A stretch of DNA of 64,000 nt from Bacillota bacterium (GCA_021769885.1 JAETSA010000008.1:62001-126000), one strand, 5' to 3'. Positions 27,301 through 36,536 are shown, counted from the first letter of the stretch. The notes: generated by a model from the letters alone, not told the origin. Program-made: numbers and translations.

Positions 27301-27772
27301 GATTGAAAGCAACGACGGCACAAATACCGCCTCGGTGACCACACACGCGATTGAGAATGCGCCCGAGCTGCGGGATGCGGACTTTACCGCATATACGGCA
27401 GCAGTCGAGCAGGCAAACGCCGTAGACCGCAGTCAGCATTCCGACGCATCGCTCGCCGTGCTGGACGCCGCACTCGCCGTAGATGTGCAAGGACTCTCCC
27501 TCGCAGAGCAGGATACAGTCGATGCGCAGACACAAGCCATCCTGCAAGCCATCGCCGCACTACAGCCCCGATACATTTTGGGCGATGTGAACGGGGACGG
27601 TATGATCAACGCCGTTGACGCGCGTTGGACACTGCAAGCCGCCTCCGGCGTAAGAGCGTTGGACGACACCCAAGCTCTCGCCGCCGACGCCAATCTCGAT
27701 AATCGTGTGACCGCCGTGGATGCGCGGTGGATTCTGCAAGCCGCCTCCGGTATTCGAACGCTGTCATCCTGA
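24319..27772 (+). pseudogene. Dockerin-bearing subtilase, frameshifted at an A8 run
   Basis: A secreted S8 peptidase read in two frames. Frame one (24319-24717) gives a signal peptide (1-26) and the start of an inhibitor propeptide. At the A8 run 24664-24671 the frame must shift by one; with seven A the sequence reads KSEKKIPTQGAVECISGYRD and continues to 27772. The catalytic triad is intact: Asp (~222) in QLDSGVD, His (~258) in GHGTHVAG, Ser (~406) in SGTSMAAP. Next come a chitobiase-type beta domain, BspA-like leucine-rich repeats (~580-920), an Ig-like segment, a FIVAR-like helical region and a type I dockerin with two DxNxDxxxxxxD repeats. The dockerin implies attachment to a cohesin scaffold outside the cell. 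Confidence 0.8.
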
Positions 27773-27790
27773 TTTTTCTGAAATTGGGGA

Positions 27791-27819
27791 TTGACAAGCA
27801 GATATATTTGTGGTTTAAT
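27791..27819 (+). promoter_or_regulatory. Promoter of the T-box transcript
   Basis: TTGACA (27791-27796) and TTTAAT (27814-27819) are 17 bp apart, placing the transcript start near 27827 just before the T-box stem I. Confidence 0.8.
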
Positions 27820-27826
27820 ATGCTAA

Positions 27827-28044
27827 ACCGATGAAACGGAAGTAAAACTGTTAGACGCGCTTTCAGAGAGTGGGCGGCGGTGAAAATCCCACAGCAAACG
27901 CAGCAGATAAATGGTCCGTTGAGGGCGCATTGAAAAGATGCGACGGTGCTTTCCCGTTACAGAAAGAGGAATATGTTTGTATTCCGTGAAAGGTGGGCGG
28001 CGTTTGCCGTCAATCAAGGTGGTACCGCAGGTATTGTATTTTCA
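27827..28044 (+). ncRNA. T-box riboswitch, probable tryptophan specifier
   Basis: The leader contains the T-box sequence AAGGTGGTACCGCAG at 28016-28030, the AAGTA of the specifier loop, and the stem I element TTTCAGAGAGTGGG. AACGG and CCGTT close an internal loop whose 3' strand reads ATAAATGGT; the TGG at 27912-27914 is the best specifier, matching tRNA-Trp CCA. Uncharged tRNA binding would favour the antiterminator and allow reading into malQ and trpB2. The RNA class is certain; the specifier is a structural inference. Confidence 0.88.
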
Positions 28045-28076
28045 GCCTGTCCTTGTTTACGCAAGGGCAGGCTTTT
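28045..28076 (+). terminator. T-box-controlled intrinsic terminator
   Basis: GCCTGTCCTTG and CAAGGGCAGGC form a strong stem ending in TTTTTGTTTTT. It lies 15 nt after the T-box sequence, as expected for a terminator that competes with the antiterminator. Confidence 0.88.
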
Positions 28077-28111
28077 TGTTTTTCTATTTGTGTTTTCCGA
28101 GGTGAGAACTT

Positions 28112-29611
28112 ATGCTGCACACAAGAGCAAGCGGCGTGTTAATGGCGCTCTCTTCCCTGCCGTCGCGCTACGGCATCGGCGTAATGGGGGAAGAAACCAA
28201 ACGCTTTATTTTAAAAATCAAAGAAATGGGATTTTCCTACTGGCAGGTTCTGCCGCTCAATCCGCCCGACAGCTACGGCTCCCCGTATGCTTCACAGGCG
28301 GCATTCGCCGTATCGCATATGTATATTAACCCCGACGCGCTGTTTAAAATGGGGCTGATTTCCGAGGAAACGCTTGGGCGCAATGTCTATTACGGGTCGC
28401 CGTATACCGCAGATTATGAATTTGCCCGCACGGCACGCACCGAGCTTTTGAAAGAGGCATTTTCGAATATTTCTTCGGATTTGCGAAAGGAAATCCGTAT
28501 ATTTTGCGAGGAAAACCGATGGTGCGAAGGCTACGCGCTGTATGCCGCCGCAAAGGAACGCTTTGGCGACAAGCCGTGGTACGAATGGGACGAAAAGTTC
28601 GCCCGATTTGAATCCGCCCGCACGCACGCAGACGAATTGCAGGAAGCGGCGGCGTATTATCGGTTCGAACAGTATATCGCCTACACGCAGTGGCGTGAAA
28701 TCAAGCAATTCGCCAACGACCACGGTGTGAAAATTCTCGGCGATATGCCGATTTACGTTTCGTTTGACAGTGCGGATGTTTGGAGTAACCGCCATTTGTT
28801 TGAAATTGATGACCGCACCTTTATCCGAAAGCGCGTTTCAGGCGTGCCGCCCGATTATTTTTCAGAGGACGGTCAGCTTTGGGGCAACCCCCTCTACGAT
28901 TGGGTCGCTATGGAAAAGGACAACTACCGATGGTGGTGTGACCGTATCCGCACGTCACGGGAGCTGTATGACACAGTGCGCATCGACCATTTCCGCGCGT
29001 TTGCCTCGTACTGGGCAGTGCCTGCCGACAGCGAAACCGCGAAAAACGGCACTTGGGAAAAAGGCCCCGGCAAAAAGCTGTTCGACGCAGTATCCGATGC
29101 CTTCGGCGAAGTACCGATTGTGGCAGAAGACCTCGGTACGTTCGGGGAGGACGTCATACAGCTTTTGGAAGATACGGAGTTCCCCGGTATGCGCGTGATT
29201 CAGTTCGGCTTTGACCCTGACGGCGACAGCACGCATCTGCCGCACAACTATCCGCAGAACTGCGTCGCTTACGTCGGCACACACGACAACACCACCTTGC
29301 TTGCGTGGCTGTGGGAAGCCTCTGAACGCGACCGCCGCTTCGCCCTCGACTACTGCGGCTTTACAGGCGACAACTGGGGCGAAGGCGGCTTTTACAGCCC
29401 CTCGTGCCGCAAAATTATCGAAACCGTTTGGCGAAGCTCGGCAAAGCTCGCGGTCATTGCCTACCAAGATCTTTGCGGCTTCGGCTCGGATGCGCGAATG
29501 AACGTCCCCGGCAGGGCGCACGGCAACTGGCAATTCCGCACAACGGAGGAAATGATTCAAAATATCGATACAGCATATTATCAAAAAATCAACGCGTTAT
29601 TCAAACGCTGA
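28112..29611 (+). CDS. malQ: 4-alpha-glucanotransferase (GH77)
   Basis: 499 residues, the usual length. It transfers alpha-1,4-glucan chains during maltodextrin and glycogen use in the cytoplasm. The N-terminal SSLPSRYGIG and LPLNPPDSYGSPY motifs are characteristic. The nucleophile Asp lies in RIDHFRAF, the acid/base Glu in EDLGTFGEDV, and the third carboxylate in GTHDNTTL. ATG 28112 follows GAGGTGAG. It is the first gene after the T-box terminator and lies 17 nt before trpB2, so tryptophan-tRNA charging should control it. That link is unexpected for a sugar enzyme. Confidence 0.95.
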   Translation: MLHTRASGVLMALSSLPSRYGIGVMGEETKRFILKIKEMGFSYWQVLPLNPPDSYGSPYASQAAFAVSHMYINPDALFKMGLISEETLGRNVYYGSPYTADYEFARTARTELLKEAFSNISSDLRKEIRIFCEENRWCEGYALYAAAKERFGDKPWYEWDEKFARFESARTHADELQEAAAYYRFEQYIAYTQWREIKQFANDHGVKILGDMPIYVSFDSADVWSNRHLFEIDDRTFIRKRVSGVPPDYFSEDGQLWGNPLYDWVAMEKDNYRWWCDRIRTSRELYDTVRIDHFRAFASYWAVPADSETAKNGTWEKGPGKKLFDAVSDAFGEVPIVAEDLGTFGEDVIQLLEDTEFPGMRVIQFGFDPDGDSTHLPHNYPQNCVAYVGTHDNTTLLAWLWEASERDRRFALDYCGFTGDNWGEGGFYSPSCRKIIETVWRSSAKLAVIAYQDLCGFGSDARMNVPGRAHGNWQFRTTEEMIQNIDTAYYQKINALFKR

Positions 29612-29628
29612 ATAAAGGAGTTTTTACA

Positions 29629-31008
29629 ATGAAAAAAGTACCGCATAGATTATATTTGACCGAAGACCAACTGCCGAAGCAATGGTACAACCTGCGCGCG
29701 GATATGAAAGAGCAGCCCGACCCGCTCATCAATTCCGCGACCGGCAAGCCTGCCGTGGAATCCGACCTTTACCCTGTTTTCTGCAAGGAACTGGCACATC
29801 AGGAAATGGACAGCGAAACGCGTTATTTCGACATTCCCGAAGAAGTGCAGGAGATGTACAAAATCTATCGTCCGTCGCCCTTGGTGCGCGCGTATAATCT
29901 CGAAAAAGCACTCGGCACACCCGCGAAGATTTATTATAAATTCGAGGGCAACAACACCTCGGGCAGTCACAAGTTAAATTCTGCAATCGCGCAGGCGTAC
30001 TACGCAAAGAAACAGGGACTGACCTCGCTGACCACGGAAACGGGTGCCGGCCAATGGGGTACGGCACTTGCGGAAGCGTGCGCCTATTTTCACCTGCCGC
30101 TGACGGTCTTTATGGTGAAATGCTCCTACGAGCAAAAGCCGTTCCGTCAGGCAATCATCCGCACGTTTGGCGCAGATATCATCCCCAGCCCCTCGAACAC
30201 CACCGAGGCAGGACGCAAGATTCTTGCCGCTGACCCCGACAACACAGGCTCTCTCGGTACGGCGATTTCGGAAGCAGTCGAAAAGGCGGTTTCCTCCGAC
30301 GGCTGTCGCTATGTACTCGGCTCTGTGCTCAATCAGGTGCTTCTGCATCAGTCCATTATCGGGTTGGAAACCAAAACCGCAATGGAAATGCTCGACGAAT
30401 ATCCCGATATCGTGATTGGCTGTGCAGGCGGCGGTTCGAATCTCGGCGGTCTTATCGCGCCGTTTATGCAGGATAAGCTGACAGGCAAGGCAGACCCGCG
30501 TATCATCGCTGTAGAGCCTGCCTCCTGCCCGTCTTTGACGCGCGGCAAGTACGCCTATGACTTCTGCGACACGGGCAAAATCACACCGATGGCGAAAATG
30601 TATACGCTCGGCTGTGAGTTCAAGCCCTCGCCCAACCACGCAGGCGGGCTCCGCTATCACGGGATGTCGCCGATTCTTTCCAAATTATATCACGACGGGT
30701 ATATGGAAGCGGTCAGCGTAGAGCAGACCAAGGTATTTGAGGCGGCAACTATGTTCTCGAAGCTCGAAACCATTCTCCCCGCGCCTGAGAGCGCACACGC
30801 CATTCGCGGCGCAATTGACGAAGCACTCAAGTGCAAGGAAACAGGCGAAGAAAAGACCATTTTGTTCGGTCTTACGGGCACGGGCTATTTCGATATGACC
30901 GCGTACACGGCGTATATGAACGGCACGATGACCGATTACATCCCGTCTGACGAGGATTTGCAGTACGGCTTTGACAAGCTCCCGAAAATCCCCGGGGTGC
31001 AGGAATAA
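29629..31008 (+). CDS. trpB: Tryptophan synthase beta chain, TrpB2 type
   Basis: 459 residues, longer than classical TrpB and with the TrpB2 sequence style. The PLP lysine is Lys115 in NNTSGSHKLNSA and the phosphate-binding loop is GCAGGGSNLGG. It joins indole and serine to make tryptophan. TrpB2 often works without TrpA and may salvage free indole, which suits a gut bacterium with no trpA nearby. ATG 29629 follows AAAGGAG. It is the logical target of the T-box leader upstream of malQ. A long hairpin follows the stop. Confidence 0.95.
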   Translation: MKKVPHRLYLTEDQLPKQWYNLRADMKEQPDPLINSATGKPAVESDLYPVFCKELAHQEMDSETRYFDIPEEVQEMYKIYRPSPLVRAYNLEKALGTPAKIYYKFEGNNTSGSHKLNSAIAQAYYAKKQGLTSLTTETGAGQWGTALAEACAYFHLPLTVFMVKCSYEQKPFRQAIIRTFGADIIPSPSNTTEAGRKILAADPDNTGSLGTAISEAVEKAVSSDGCRYVLGSVLNQVLLHQSIIGLETKTAMEMLDEYPDIVIGCAGGGSNLGGLIAPFMQDKLTGKADPRIIAVEPASCPSLTRGKYAYDFCDTGKITPMAKMYTLGCEFKPSPNHAGGLRYHGMSPILSKLYHDGYMEAVSVEQTKVFEAATMFSKLETILPAPESAHAIRGAIDEALKCKETGEEKTILFGLTGTGYFDMTAYTAYMNGTMTDYIPSDEDLQYGFDKLPKIPGVQE

Positions 31009-31019
31009 AACATCAAAAA

Positions 31020-31060
31020 AAGACAGGGGACGATAAAAACAGAGAATCGTCCCCTGTCTT
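31020..31060. terminator. Terminator-like hairpin after trpB
   Basis: AAGACAGGGGACGAT (31020-31034) and ATCGTCCCCTGTCTT (31046-31060) are perfect 15-bp arms. An A run precedes the hairpin, giving a T run on the minus strand; the plus-strand T tract is weak. It may work in both directions. Confidence 0.65.
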
Positions 31061-31064
31061 GCGA

Positions 31065-31300
31065 TTTGCGAGTAGGGGCGGGCTTCCACGCCCGCCTAAA
31101 CAAGGTCGAATTTCACACAAATCCAACGGCGAATCGCAATCTGTAAGCACGGTTGGATTTTTGCAAAAACCCGACGGTGAAACGCAACTCGTAGGGGCGA
31201 TTCACGAATCGCCCGCGGACGGGGTACAGCTTCGCGACATTTTCCCTAATAGGGAAATCTTCCCTGCCCCTACGCGCAAATTAAATTTATTTTGTGCAAA
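31065..31300. repeat. Dispersed hairpin repeats
   Basis: The 31061-31392 gap holds GTAGGGGCGGGC (31072), GTAGGGGCGATTCACGAATC (31191-31210) and further degenerate units including CCCTAATAGGG. A repeat of GGTTGGATTT..GCAAAA.CCGACGG separates the units. No gene is seen. Confidence 0.65.
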
Positions 31301-31392
31301 ATTCACGGAACGACACAAAGGTCGTTCCCTACGGCGCATCGAATGTACACTGTATTATGAAAACCAAGGACTTAAGATAACGAGGTGATTCT

Positions 31393-31800
31393 ATGTTATA
31401 TTCTATCCCGATTTGGGGTTGGATCGTTTTACTGATTGGTTGCGAAACTGGAATGATTTATGGCTATATGAAGTGTAAAGCGCAATGTAATAAATCATTT
31501 AAAATGTTTTTTCTGTTTATGATTGTATTGTTTCCTATATTCATACTTGGTATGATTGTGAACCGTTGTAATGCGCTTGGACTTATACCGGGTTCTGCAC
31601 AAAACATTGCGGAGATATTTCCTGTTATAATGGGTTCTGTTTTTGTCATTGGTATTGTTGTTTTAGGAATTATACATTTGATTCAGGGGAATATTGCACC
31701 GGCGCAGAGAAATCTTTTAATTTTTGGATTAGGGCTTATTTTCGTAGGGATACTTATGTTTGTATCCATTCAAATTTTAGATAGTAGAGGAATCATTTAA
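31393..31800 (+). CDS. Small four-helix membrane protein
   Basis: 135 residues with four hydrophobic segments (about 5-24, 37-57, 75-98, 108-128). The start ATG 31393 follows AACGAGGTG. No family is recognised. It stands alone between two repeat-filled gaps, with its own terminator at 31808-31842, and is likely a monocistronic gene. Confidence 0.6.
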   Translation: MLYSIPIWGWIVLLIGCETGMIYGYMKCKAQCNKSFKMFFLFMIVLFPIFILGMIVNRCNALGLIPGSAQNIAEIFPVIMGSVFVIGIVVLGIIHLIQGNIAPAQRNLLIFGLGLIFVGILMFVSIQILDSRGII

Positions 31801-31807
31801 ACATAAC

Positions 31808-31842
31808 AAAAAGGGCGGACTGTTTGACAGCCCGCCCTTTTT
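31808..31842 (+). terminator. Terminator of the small membrane protein gene
   Basis: AAAAAGGGCGGaCTG and CAGcCCGCCCTTTTT form a long stem with one mismatch and a T run, starting 8 nt after the stop codon. Confidence 0.8.
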
Positions 31843-31854
31843 ACGCTTTGGAAT

Positions 31855-32100
31855 CCCCGCACAGCCCTCGTGGCTGTCTGCGGGCGAACGCAGTTCGCCC
31901 CTACGGCGTAGGGAACAACCTCTGTGTTGTTCCGTAAATTTTGCACAACATTAATTTGATTTGCGCGCCCCTACGAGGGTTGTACTCACCGTTAGGTTGT
32001 GCGAAATCCAACCGTGCTCGGGCGATTCGTGAATCGCCCCTACAGAGTTTGTGCATCGCCGTTGGGTTGTGTGGATTTTTACGTTTTCTCGGGCGGATGA
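31855..32100. repeat. Dispersed hairpin repeats
   Basis: Units: GGGCGAACGCAGTTCGCCC plus CTACG (31882-31905), GTAGGGAACAACCTCTGTGT ending TGTTCC (31909-31934) and GGGCGATTCGTGAATCGCCC plus CTACA (about 32022-32045). No gene is visible in 31843-32194. Confidence 0.7.
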
Positions 32101-32180
32101 AGGTGCGGGTGTCCAGTGGACACCTCTAAGCGAAGCTTAGAAGCACCGACCGAGCCGGCAGGCGAGAACGCCGCCCCTAC
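32101..32180 (+). repeat. Three-way-junction repeat, copy 2
   Basis: GGTGC, hairpin GGGTGTCCAGTGGACACC, hairpin TCTAAGCgaaGCTTAGA, GCACC, then GACCGAGCCGGCAGGCGAGA and CGCCCCTAC. The first stem has TGTCC/GGACA where copies 1 and 3 have TCTCC/GGAGA. Confidence 0.8.
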
Positions 32181-32194
32181 GGAGAGCTTCGCTG

Positions 32195-32497
32195 TTATTT
32201 TTTGCTGTTCTCTAACCTTGGAAGGATGCCGCAGTCCACGAAGGAAAAATTTCCGATTGAAAATTTCTTGTCCGTAATACTCTTGTCCAGAAGATAATCT
32301 ATACGGACATCCAAGCGCTTTGAAAGCTGTTTGAGGTTTTCTATATCGGGCATTCCTTTGTCACTTTCCCATTTTGTAATCGCCTGCCGTGATACCAAAA
32401 GCTGTTCTGCCGGCTGTTCCTGCGTAAGTCCTGCGCGCTTTCGTGCGGACTTTAATTTTTCGCCGAATGTTATGCTTACTTCATCCTTTTTTATCAT
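32195..32497 (-). CDS. XRE-family HTH regulator
   Basis: 100 residues with ATG 32497 after GGAGG. Residues ~10-70 form an XRE helix-turn-helix (FGEKLKSARKRAGLTQEQ, VSRQAITKWESDKGMPDI). The C-terminal ~30 residues are short, without a ligand-binding domain, so it may be a compact repressor or a shortened version of a larger regulator. Its target is unknown; the neighbouring esterase gene is on the same strand upstream but separated by a terminator. Confidence 0.85.
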   Translation of the reverse strand: MIKKDEVSITFGEKLKSARKRAGLTQEQPAEQLLVSRQAITKWESDKGMPDIENLKQLSKRLDVRIDYLLDKSITDKKFSIGNFSFVDCGILPRLENSKK

Positions 32498-32657
32498 TTT
32501 CTAATCCTCCGAAAATTAAGTCAGCTTTTCGCCGCTGCCTTAAAGATACTTCTCAAAACGCTCCATTGCAAGCAACGCGCGTTTTCATAAAGGCAACGCT
32601 CCGTAGCAAGGGTAATTTGTAGCGAAACACAAGGGGAGCTAAGCTTACTTTCGATAC

Positions 32658-32691
32658 AAAAAGCAGACTGTCCGACAGGCAGTCTGCTTTT
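32658..32691 (-). terminator. Terminator of the leuS-esterase transcript
   Basis: AAAAGCAGACTG and CAGTCTGCTTTT form a 12-bp stem 18 nt past the esterase stop. The minus strand ends in a T run. Confidence 0.8.
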
Positions 32692-32709
32692 GTTTAAGGC
32701 GGTATTTCG

Positions 32710-34020
32710 TTATGCTTCGTTTTTATATGTTTCAAAAAATGCCAGCATTTCGTCAATCGTCGTGACGCTTTCCTCTAAATCAGGGTAGGCGACACTCGTG
32801 ATATGCCCTGAGGAGCGGTTGAAGGTGATTTCCCAATCGTGCAGCTGATGCGGCAGCCCCTTTTCGGTCAACAGCTTATCCAACTGCAAGGACGCGGGAC
32901 GCAGGAAGTCCTTGGCGCTCGTCACGATATAAGACGGCGGCAAAGTGCCTTTGTCAATTACCTCTTCGGGCTGTAGATACGGATAATACGGCGAGTCATA
33001 ATAGGTATAGCCGAGCATACAGGAAATCAGCAGGCTGTTGACGCCGCTTTTCATATCGTACATTCCCGAAATTAAGCCCGCCGCATTGAAATGCAGTCCG
33101 CTGTCGGGCACATTATACAAAGCCCGAAGCTCTGCACTTGTATTTACAATGCTTGTATAGAAAGCCAACTGCCCGCCGGCGGAATCCCCGACGACATAGG
33201 CATTGTCGGTATCAAAGCCGTAGCGTTCGCTGTTCTCGGCAACCCATTTATAGGACGCCATCACATCGCGCACCTGCTCCGAATACAGCACATCGGGGCA
33301 AAGACGATAGTTGATGGCAACCACGATATATCCTCTCGCGGCAAGGCGCGAGGCATACACACGGTTGAGTTCTTTTTTTCCGTACATCAGTCCGCCGCCG
33401 TGGATATCCACAATCACAGGGTATTTTGCGCCCGCTTCTGCATTGGGCGGATAATAGATATCCAAGGTCTGATACTCGTTGGCGTTTTCCGTATATGGCA
33501 AATCGCGCACTACGCGCACACCCTCGCTCATTTCCTGCTCTTCCAAACGCTTGGCGTCGTAATAATCCATAAAGTCCCAAAGAATGGATACCGCCATAGC
33601 CACAAAACCGTCCTTTGCGGTCTCGTCGGGACGCGCTTTTTGTGCCTGCACCTGTGTATCCAATTCGAACAGACCGCTGAAAATCTCTTCGGCGCGGCGG
33701 GTAGCTTCCGCATCGGAAAGGCTGAGCCGCCCCGTCAGCAAATCCGCCATCAGGCGATACAGCTGTGTGAACAAAGACGTGACCTTTTGCGTAAAATTCG
33801 CATCCGCCGCCATCCCTGCGTCGCCAATCAGCTTTTCAACCTCTGCACTGCGGGCGGTAAACCGCTGTTCGGTAAAATCGTCGGGATAATAATTGCCCTG
33901 CGCTTTCAGGGTCTGCACGACTTCAAACCGCTCAGCGGTTTGTAAGGTGTTTGTGCAAATCGGCACGGTCAGCACCGCAACCAACAAAAGACTTATGATT
34001 CGGTTGATATGTGCTTTCAT
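32710..34020 (-). CDS. Secreted alpha/beta hydrolase (esterase/lipase)
   Basis: 436 residues: an N-terminal signal peptide (~1-25), a helical region (~50-165), then an alpha/beta hydrolase fold of the hormone-sensitive-lipase type. HGGG at 207-210 forms the oxyanion hole and GDSAGG at 278-283 carries nucleophile Ser280; SSGH near the C-terminus supplies the likely His. It probably hydrolyses acyl or acetyl esters outside the membrane, possibly on plant or host glycans. ATG 34020 lies 18 nt after leuS, so both are probably co-transcribed and the hairpin at 32658 ends the message. Confidence 0.85.
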   Translation of the reverse strand: MKAHINRIISLLLVAVLTVPICTNTLQTAERFEVVQTLKAQGNYYPDDFTEQRFTARSAEVEKLIGDAGMAADANFTQKVTSLFTQLYRLMADLLTGRLSLSDAEATRRAEEIFSGLFELDTQVQAQKARPDETAKDGFVAMAVSILWDFMDYYDAKRLEEQEMSEGVRVVRDLPYTENANEYQTLDIYYPPNAEAGAKYPVIVDIHGGGLMYGKKELNRVYASRLAARGYIVVAINYRLCPDVLYSEQVRDVMASYKWVAENSERYGFDTDNAYVVGDSAGGQLAFYTSIVNTSAELRALYNVPDSGLHFNAAGLISGMYDMKSGVNSLLISCMLGYTYYDSPYYPYLQPEEVIDKGTLPPSYIVTSAKDFLRPASLQLDKLLTEKGLPHQLHDWEITFNRSSGHITSVAYPDLEESVTTIDEMLAFFETYKNEA

Positions 34021-34038
34021 AACGAGTTCCCCACGCGC

Positions 34039-36447
34039 TTATTTTGCCACGATATTGACAAGCTTGCCCTTGACATACAGCTCTTTCACGATAGTTTTGC
34101 CTGCGAGTTCTTCCTGAATGCGCGGCTCTGCTTTCGCGAGCGCAATGGCATCCTCGGCGGAAATGTCGGTCGGGACTTGCAGCTTCGCGCGAATCTTACC
34201 GCAAATCTGCACCACGATTTCTACAGATGCGTCCACGCATTTCGCCGCGTCAAAGGTCGGCCATTTGCCGTCCTTTGCGAGCATTTCGCCAAAGCCCAGG
34301 GTTTCCCACATTTCTTCGGTAATATGCGGTGCGAACGGATTGAGGAGCACGAGCAAAGTGCGCAATTCGGCGCGGTTAATCTGCCCAACCTCGTATATGT
34401 TGTTGAGAAGCGTCATCAGTGCGGCAATTGCCGTGTTGTATTTGAGCGATTCAATATCCTCTGTGACCTTTTTAATTGTTTTGTGGAACGGCGTTTCCAA
34501 TTTTGCGGAGTAGCTGTCACCGTCCGCCAAAATCTCCTGCAGGTTCCAAATACGGTCTACAAAACGTTTACAGCCCTTAACGGAGCTTTCCGACCACGGC
34601 GCCGCCTTTTCATAGTCACCCATAAACAGCACGTAGGTGCGCAGAACGTCTGCGCCGAAAGCATCCACAACCTCGTTGGGGTCGATGACATTGCCGCGGG
34701 ATTTCGACATTTTCACGCCGTCGGGACCCAAAATCAAGCCCTGTGCAGTGCGCTTCTGATACGGTTCACGGCAGGGCACTACGCCCAAATCATAGAGAAA
34801 TTCGTGCCAGAAGCGCGAATAGATTAAGTGGCGCGTGACGTGCTCCATACCGCCGTTATACCAATCGACGGGCATCCAATATTTCAGTTTTTCGTAATCC
34901 GCAAAGCTTTCGCAGTTGTGCGGATCGACATAGCGCAGGAAGTACCACGATGAACCCGCCCATTGGGGCATCGTATCGGTTTCACGGCGCGCATCGCCGC
35001 CACACTTCGGGCACTTGCAGTTTACAAAGCTGTCAATCTTGGCAAGCGGGCTTTCGCCGTCCGAACCGGGCTCGAAATTCTCGACCTGCGGCAGTTTTAA
35101 AGGCAGTTCCTCATACGGCAAAGCGACCATACCGCAGTGCGGGCAGTGCACAATCGGAATCGGCTCGCCCCAGTAGCGCTGACGGTTAAACGCCCAGTCC
35201 TTCATTTTATACTGCACGCCGCCCTCGCCGATGCCTTTTTCGGAGAGGAATGCAATCATTTTCGCGATAGAATCCTTTTTATTGGTCATCCCGTTTAAGA
35301 AATCGGAGTTGACCATTTCACCGTCGCCGGTATAGGCTTCTTTGGAAATGTCGCCGCCTTTGATGACCTCGATGATGTCGATGCCGAACTTCTTTGCAAA
35401 GTCATAGTCGCGCTGATCGTGCGCAGGCACAGCCATAATCGCGCCCGTGCCGTAGCCCATCATAACATAATCGGAAATATAAATCGGAATCTCCTTGCCG
35501 CTCGTGGGGTTCACGGCAACCATACCGTCGAGACGCACGCCCGTTTTGTCTTTCACGAGCTGTGTGCGCTCAAACTCCGTCTTTTTCGCACACTCAGCGC
35601 GGTAAGTTTCGACGGCGTCCATATTGGCAATTTTGTCTTTATATTGGTCGATAATCGGATGCTCGGGTGCCATTACCATAAACGTTACACCGTAGAGCGT
35701 GTCGGGGCGCGTGGTGTAGATGCGCAGGGTTTCAGGGATATCTTTGAGTGCGAAATTCACAAACGCACCGCGGGATTTGCCAATCCAGTTCACTTGCTGT
35801 TGCTTAATGTTTTCGGGGAAGTCCAGTCCCTCTAAGCCCTCGAGCAATTTGTCGGCATATTCGGTAATGCGCAGATACCAAACATCCTTGGACTTCTGCA
35901 CCACGTCGCTGTGGCAGATGTCGCACTTGCCGCCCTGGGAATCCTCATTCGACAGCACGACCTTGCAGGACGGGCAGTAGTTGACCAAGGTCTTGTCGCG
36001 GAATGCCAAGCCCTTTTCAAACATTTTGAGGAAAATCCACTGTGTCCATTTGTAATACCCCTCTTCGGTGGTATCAATGACACGCGTCCAGTCAAAGGAA
36101 AAGCCGACTTTCTTTAACTGGCTTGTGAATTTGGCTATGTTCATATCCGTGACCTTGCGCGGATGAATGCCTGTTTTGATGGCGTAGTTTTCAGTCGGCA
36201 GACCGTAGGCGTCAAAGCCGATGGGGAACAGCACGTTGTACCCCTCTAAGCGGCGTTTGCGGGAGACGACCTCTAAGCCGCTGTACGCTTTGATGTGCCC
36301 GACGTGCATACCCGCACCCGAGGGATACGGAAACTCTACAAGTCCGTAAAACTTCGGCTTATCGGAATCGTCCTGCGCGTGGAACACGCCCTCTTCTTCC
36401 CACTTTTTCTGCCATTTTTCTTCTGCCTGTTTAAAATTATATTCCAT
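34039..36447 (-). CDS. leuS: Leucyl-tRNA synthetase
   Basis: 802 residues, typical bacterial length. HVGH at 48-51 is the HIGH motif and KMSKS lies near 577-581. The inserted editing domain includes TTRPDTLYGVTFMVMAPEH and the GTGAIMAVPAHDQRD motif. CxxC pairs in the zinc region (CPSCK, CDICH) are present. It charges tRNA-Leu. The gene precedes the esterase by 18 nt and has ~90 nt of non-coding DNA upstream. Confidence 0.98.
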   Translation of the reverse strand: MEYNFKQAEEKWQKKWEEEGVFHAQDDSDKPKFYGLVEFPYPSGAGMHVGHIKAYSGLEVVSRKRRLEGYNVLFPIGFDAYGLPTENYAIKTGIHPRKVTDMNIAKFTSQLKKVGFSFDWTRVIDTTEEGYYKWTQWIFLKMFEKGLAFRDKTLVNYCPSCKVVLSNEDSQGGKCDICHSDVVQKSKDVWYLRITEYADKLLEGLEGLDFPENIKQQQVNWIGKSRGAFVNFALKDIPETLRIYTTRPDTLYGVTFMVMAPEHPIIDQYKDKIANMDAVETYRAECAKKTEFERTQLVKDKTGVRLDGMVAVNPTSGKEIPIYISDYVMMGYGTGAIMAVPAHDQRDYDFAKKFGIDIIEVIKGGDISKEAYTGDGEMVNSDFLNGMTNKKDSIAKMIAFLSEKGIGEGGVQYKMKDWAFNRQRYWGEPIPIVHCPHCGMVALPYEELPLKLPQVENFEPGSDGESPLAKIDSFVNCKCPKCGGDARRETDTMPQWAGSSWYFLRYVDPHNCESFADYEKLKYWMPVDWYNGGMEHVTRHLIYSRFWHEFLYDLGVVPCREPYQKRTAQGLILGPDGVKMSKSRGNVIDPNEVVDAFGADVLRTYVLFMGDYEKAAPWSESSVKGCKRFVDRIWNLQEILADGDSYSAKLETPFHKTIKKVTEDIESLKYNTAIAALMTLLNNIYEVGQINRAELRTLLVLLNPFAPHITEEMWETLGFGEMLAKDGKWPTFDAAKCVDASVEIVVQICGKIRAKLQVPTDISAEDAIALAKAEPRIQEELAGKTIVKELYVKGKLVNIVAK

Positions 36448-36536
36448 TCAAATCACCCTTTTGCTGTGATAGTTAAAATTTATCTGTTTTGATTTCTTGC
36501 TCAAATCGCAAAAAATTCAGCACAGTTAGTTATTAT

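Noticed and set aside
33091-34827. Long plus-strand ORFs over the esterase and leuS genes (284 and 272 codons)
   Set aside because: They are antisense shadows of well-supported genes.
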